Source of the DNA: Pachyseris speciosa
Taxonomy: Eukaryota > Cnidaria > Anthozoa > Scleractinia > Pachyseridae
DNA length: 64,000 bases
NCBI GenBank assembly: GCA_016490735.1
Contig: JAEMWC010000075.1
Span: forward strand, 1,505,001 to 1,569,000
Direction: 5' to 3'
This document shows, piece after piece, positions 59,765-64,000 of the stretch. Within the stretch, counting starts at the first letter, position 1. The number at the start of each line of letters is the position of its first letter. Position numbers and translations under genes: made by a program. The notes below the pieces were generated by a model. It was not told where the DNA came from, made no database searches, and saw only the letters and a list, made by a program, of their open reading frames with translations.

Positions 59765-62700
59765 CTAGATAGGAAAATGAAATTTGGGAAATCCATTCTC
59801 CACGGTGCAAAACCTAGGAACTACCCACAAAACAGAAAAATCAGGCTCAGAAAGGCGCGAAAAATCAAGAAGGATGCGACGTTTAACATCACCCGAAATG
59901 TACTTAATTAAAGCTCTATGGTCCTCATTACCATTCTGAAAAGTAGCCTTGTTTCGAAATTTCCAAACACCGTAAAGAATGGACTTCAGAAGATAGCGCG
60001 CAACTCTAGCCCTGTTATCATCTCTACAGGGCCAGAGAAAAAAGAAGATAAAAAGCGAATTGCAAACAAACGCGCAGCCAAGGATGTCAGATAAAAGAGG
60101 CTTGAAATGGGTCCACACCCTGGAGACACGAGGGCAATACAAAAAACAATGATCAATGGTCTCTTGTCTGGGACAAGAGGCACAAGCAGGAGAATTAATG
60201 TAACCCCAATTCCTTAAAGAATCTCGCACCTTGACTCCCCTCAAAGTGATCAACCAAGAAAGGTCATTCTTGAAATTCTCGCAGAAATTGTCCCGGACAA
60301 GAGACCAGTGATGCTTCAAAGAAAAATTAACCGGAACACAGCGAGACCATTGAACAGGAGGGTAGGGGGAGAAGAGACACTACTCAAAAGAAAAGCATAG
60401 ATTTTTCGAGAAGAAAGATCAGACAAATGAGACACAGAAGACAAAATACGCAAAACAGAGGCATAAAACGGAGTGGGAGAAGCCGCACTAGGCGAAGAAG
60501 CATCGCGCAGCTTCGCCCACTCAGCCCGCGTGGATGCAAGGCGGCAACCAATAAAATATTTACATAAAAAGAAACTGGGATCCTCACAGCAATTAACGGT
60601 AGAAACGACTAAAGACAACTGGAGGGCTTGACATTTCAACTTTATGTTGCAAATGCCAAGGCCACCAAACTCAGGAGACAAAAAAAGAGTGTTGCGACTA
60701 ACCGTTTCCATTCGAGAACCCCAAACAAAACCCCAAATAAGTCGATTAAGACGCGCAAGCACCCACGCGGGCAGGATCAAAAAACGACTAACAAAAAGGA
60801 GTTTACTGAGACCGAGAACATTAACAATTAAAGCTTTACCGACAAAAGACAAAGAGCGAGATCTCCAGAGATTAAGGGATTTCTCCAGTTTATCTAGCCG
60901 AGGCTGCCAATTATCGATTTCAACCGGAACAGTACCAAAAAAGACACCTAAAATTTTCATTTTACGGACCCACGTAAGGCCAAAAGGCTCATCAGGGCGA
61001 TTCCGCCAAGACCCCAGCCACATAGCCTCAGTCCTGGATTTATTCAGTCTCGCCCCGGAGCCTCGCTCATAAACAGAAATTTTTTCAAAAAGTTTACGAA
61101 GAGAAAACAGATCTTTTAAAATGACCGTCGTGTCATCAGCATAAAGGCGGACTTTGGCCTGTTTGCCGCGCGCGCCTGGTAAGAGAAATCCCTTAATCTC
61201 TGGGCAGTTTCTAACCTGACAAGCAAGAGCTTCAACACATAGGACGTAAAGCAGGGGGGAGAGTGGATCCCCCTGCCTCACGCCCCGACCCAAAGGAATT
61301 TTCCTAGTAAGCCAACCATTTAAAATAATTTGCATGAAAGCGCCCTCGTACAGGGTGGAGACCCATCGTCTAAAATTAGGGCCGAAGCCGAGGTGACAGA
61401 GAAGATCAGACAAAAAGGAACGATCAACCCGATCAAAAGCTTTTTCTTGGTCAAGACTAATAAGGATTGCCGCCTCATCAGTCCGCTCAATATAATTAAA
61501 AACATCACGCAATAAAACAACGTTTGACGAGATCGAGCGACCCGGAATAGAACAAGTCTGATCCGGATCTATAACAGTATCAAGAACACGCGATAACCGA
61601 GTAGTTAAGACTTTAGAAATAATTTTGTAATCAACATTAAGCAGACTGATGGGGCGCCAATTTTTCAGATTTTTCCTGTCACCTCGCTTCTTAAACACAA
61701 GACGTGTAGCACTACCCTTCATGGAAGAAGATAAAAAACCATCACGAAAACATTCCTTGGCCACGCGCAATAATAAGGGACCCAGAAGGTGCCAAACTTT
61801 AGAATAAAATTCGACAGAAAAGCCATCTGGCCCAGGCGATTTACCAAGGCTAAGGCTACTCAAAGAATTAGCAAGTTCAACAAGAGAAATTTCACTGTCG
61901 CAAAAATCACGATCAGCGTCGGAGAGAGAGCGAGAAAACCCGCGCAATAATTCTTGTTTACATTAAAGATCAATAGACTCAGGTGAAAACAAATTAGTGT
62001 AAAAACGCACGTGCGCTTGTTCAATTGCCGCACGAGTGAACACTTCAACATCATCTGAATTCAAAATAGATGTAACAACATTGCGTTCCACTCGTTCACG
62101 TTCAAGCTTAAAGAAATAGCGCGTGGGTTTCTCGCCCTCTTCAAGCCATTTAGCTCTAGAACGAATTTTGGCACCTTCTAAGTCCCGCAAGGTAAGTGTT
62201 TTTAATTGTGATTCTAAGGTGACAATGTCAGCAGAAACTGAATTGTCACCCCGAACTAAGCGCTGCTTACAGGCAATCAAGCGATTAGTCAACACAACAC
62301 GGTCTCGACACAGGGATTTACGTTTTTCTTTAGAATAGGAGACAACTTCAGCCTGTAAACAGCGCTTAAAGAAGTCCCACCAATCTTTGACAGACGGAAA
62401 GAAGTCAATACAGCCGGAGAGGTCCAAAATACGATCAGAAATTAAAGAACAAAAAATAGAATCATCAAGCAAAGAATTATTGAATTTCCATAAACCGGGG
62501 CCACGTGCAAAATCAGTATTCAAAGCAAGCTTAAGATTAACATAATCGTGGTCAGAAAAACAACAGGGCAAAATATCAGAAGACTGAATAAAAGAAGCAA
62601 AATTACGAGAAACATAAAACTTATCAAGACGGCTACCAATAGTAAAAGTAGAATTAAACCACGAGACCTCTCGCGACCGCGGGTGAAGTTTACGAAAAGC

Positions 62701-63213
62701 ATCAACAAAATTAAAAATAGAACGAAAATCAGAAAGATACGCGGCAGGGGAAAAATTCCCGCCAAACTTATCAAGGTCACGATCATAACAATTAAAATCG
62801 CCCGCAAGGATGACACCATCAGCGGGTAGGAAAAATTCGTGCAATGATTCAAAGAAAACTTTCCGATCTGTCAAAGAGGTGGGAGCATAAATAGCAACTA
62901 AGTTAATCTTGAAGTTATAATATTCGATAAGAAGGCTAATAATCCTTCCATCCGAATCCTTTCGCCATGAAACAACTTTACCATCAAAAGAATCAGAAAT
63001 CAAAACTATGGAGCCAGCCCCCCTACCAACTGACGGAGACCAGTAACAAGAACCCCGCCAGCGAGAGGCAAGCGAAACATATTTATCGGAGTCAACAATC
63101 ATCGTTTCCTGAATACAACAAATATCAAAACCAGAGGAAGAAACATGATCAAAAATTAAATTCTCCTTACGGGCATTTAAGCCCCGGGTATTTAAAGATA
63201 ATAAATTAAACAT
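59765..63213 (-). pseudogene. ORF2 of E13: APE endonuclease-reverse transcriptase, one nonsense codon and one frameshift
   Basis: ATG at 63213 (MFNLLSLNTRGLNARKEN), 8 nt after the ORF1 stop TAA. The endonuclease blocks QETMIVD, GDFNCYDRDLDKF, SRLDKF and SDHDYVNL are intact. At 61963-61965 a TAA replaces the GAA found in E7 (LDLECKQE), and the same frame continues through RT (RPISLLNVDYK, QEKAFDRVD, RQGDPLSPLLY, YADD near 61140). Near 60320 the frame shifts. The last 185 codons include CASCPRQETIDHCFLYC. Confidence 0.9.
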
Positions 63214-63221
63214 TGGAAGGA

Positions 63222-64000
63222 TTATTTAGCCTTCTTACGAGTAGAAATAATATTAGGCGTAGTCGACTTACGGCCAGGAGGAGCAAGAGAGGCATCAAGT
63301 TTAGCAGGACGGCGAGCAGGAACCTTGGACTTAGCTTTTTGGAATGGAAGGTCTTTGTTGGTAACACGTTTATAAGCATGGGCGAGAGTGGACAGAGCAT
63401 AGCGAGGTAGACGAGGAGCAGGAGTTGGAGAAATAGCAGCGTCGGAAGAAACATCTTGGTCCATAGGAGAATCAGGTGGATCGGCAGGAGGAGTGGCAGC
63501 AAGATCAGCAAGAAGTTGATTTGAAGCAAGGGAAGCAGCGGCAGCAAGGGCAGAATCATCAATAGAGGAAGGTTGAACAGCAACATCAGAAGAAGGCTGG
63601 ACAACAGGAGCAGAAGCAGGAACATCAGCAGCAGGAAGCAGAGTAGGAGATTGAGACTCAAAAAGATCAGGCGAAGACGAGAAGGAAGATGAAGATGACG
63701 ACGAGGATGATGAAGTATCCTGCGAAGCCTGAAGACCAGTAGATGGAGACGTGGCAGAAGGACCAGTACCAGAAGAAGAGCCAGTACTAGCAGAAGTAGA
63801 AGGTCCAGATGAAGAAAGATCCGGAGAAGAAGACGAAGGCGGAGGCGAAGGCAGAGACGATGACGGAGGTGGAGGCGGAGGCGGAGGCGGAGGCGGAGAC
63901 GAAGACGAAGGCGGAGGCGGAGGCGGAGACGCAGACGAAGGCGGAGGCGGAGCAGAAGAAGGCGGCGGCGGCGGCGGAGAGCCATCAGGAGAGTCAGGAT
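63222..64000 (-). pseudogene. ORF1 of E13: C-terminal part of the gag-like protein, cut by the window end
   Basis: The frame that ends at TAA 63222 encodes a basic tail (NKDLPFQKAKSKVPARRPAK, ending STRKKAK) that matches E2 and E7. Upstream in the same sense lies an Ala/Ser/Pro-rich linker and a long Pro/Ser-rich stretch encoded by ggaggc hexanucleotide repeats (about 63855-63980 on the + strand). The knuckle region is outside the window, so integrity is unknown. Confidence 0.65.

Larger units (their letters stand above)
59493..64000 (-). mobile_element. E13: APE non-LTR element in U2, cut by the window end
   Basis: Same family as E7 but much better preserved. The 3' end tttagtatgtgaaaatg has almost no A run. 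The hairpin is at 59726-59744. ORF2 and the end of ORF1 are present. The 5' end lies beyond the window. Confidence 0.9.

Noticed and set aside
63206..63985. Long Leu/Arg-repeat protein (259 codons) at the right end
   Set aside because: It is the wrong frame of a ggaggc hexanucleotide tract. The frame that matches the gag tail reads Pro/Ser-rich there.
1..64000. LTRs, DNA transposons, CRISPR arrays or bacterial genes
   Set aside because: No terminal repeats flank any ORF set. No transposase, integrase or protease was seen. Small-RNA genes and element types are eukaryotic.

Overview
The window is animal nuclear DNA. It holds a tandem array of linked small-RNA genes in which almost every copy is interrupted by retrotransposons. 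One unit, read on the + strand, is: U1 snRNA (minus strand), about 215 bp of shared promoter/3' flank, U2 snRNA (minus), about 470 bp of spacer, 5S rRNA (plus), about 800 bp of spacer, then the next U1. I count seven 5S genes, two uninterrupted U1 genes and no uninterrupted U2 gene. The Sm sites, the U1 5' end and the U2 5' end are clearly recognisable. A tRNA-derived SINE near 24 kb resembles elements I associate from memory with anthozoan cnidarians, so a coral or anemone is possible but not shown.

Thirteen insertions (E1-E13) are all APE-type non-LTR retrotransposons or their gag-only relatives. All lie in the same orientation as the snRNA gene they interrupt. U2 insertions: E1 57-1350, E2 2981-8569, E3 10509-16139, E6 28021-29807, E7 30501-35662, E9 43659-45582, E11 49655-55469, E13 59493 to beyond the window end. 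U1 insertions: E4 17724-24589, E8 37250-43277, E10 47188-49275, E12 57043-59125. E5 (24974-27650) is a recombinant with a U2-type 3' half and a U1-type 5' half. Full-length elements carry ORF1 (gag-like, CCHC knuckles) and ORF2 (APE endonuclease, reverse transcriptase, C-terminal CCHC), an organisation typical of the L1/Tx1 group. E1, E6, E9, E10, E12 and the 5' half of E5 carry only a gag-like ORF.

The best-preserved reading frames are E8 ORF2 (1305 codons), E11 ORF2 (about 1144 codons) and E12 gag (515 codons). The others carry frameshifts or nonsense codons.

The likely novel biology is in the element RNAs and target choice. (1) One lineage enters the 5'-splice-site-recognition sequence of U1 with 15-17 bp target duplications, and another enters the branch-site-recognition sequence of U2. 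(2) The 3' UTRs of the U1-targeting elements carry a hairpin with the U1A-protein recognition loop AUUGCAC, closed by C-G as in U1 stem-loop II, and a covarying tRNA T-arm-like hairpin. (3) Near their 5' ends is an antisense copy of the 5S internal promoter, with exact A-box to C-box spacing. (4) Homologous gag-only elements exist in both the U1 and the U2 chassis, which points to target switching through UTR exchange. (5) The U2 lineage has its own conserved 3' hairpin with loop CGCUGUU.

All coordinates, homologies and structures were read by eye. No search, alignment or folding program was run.
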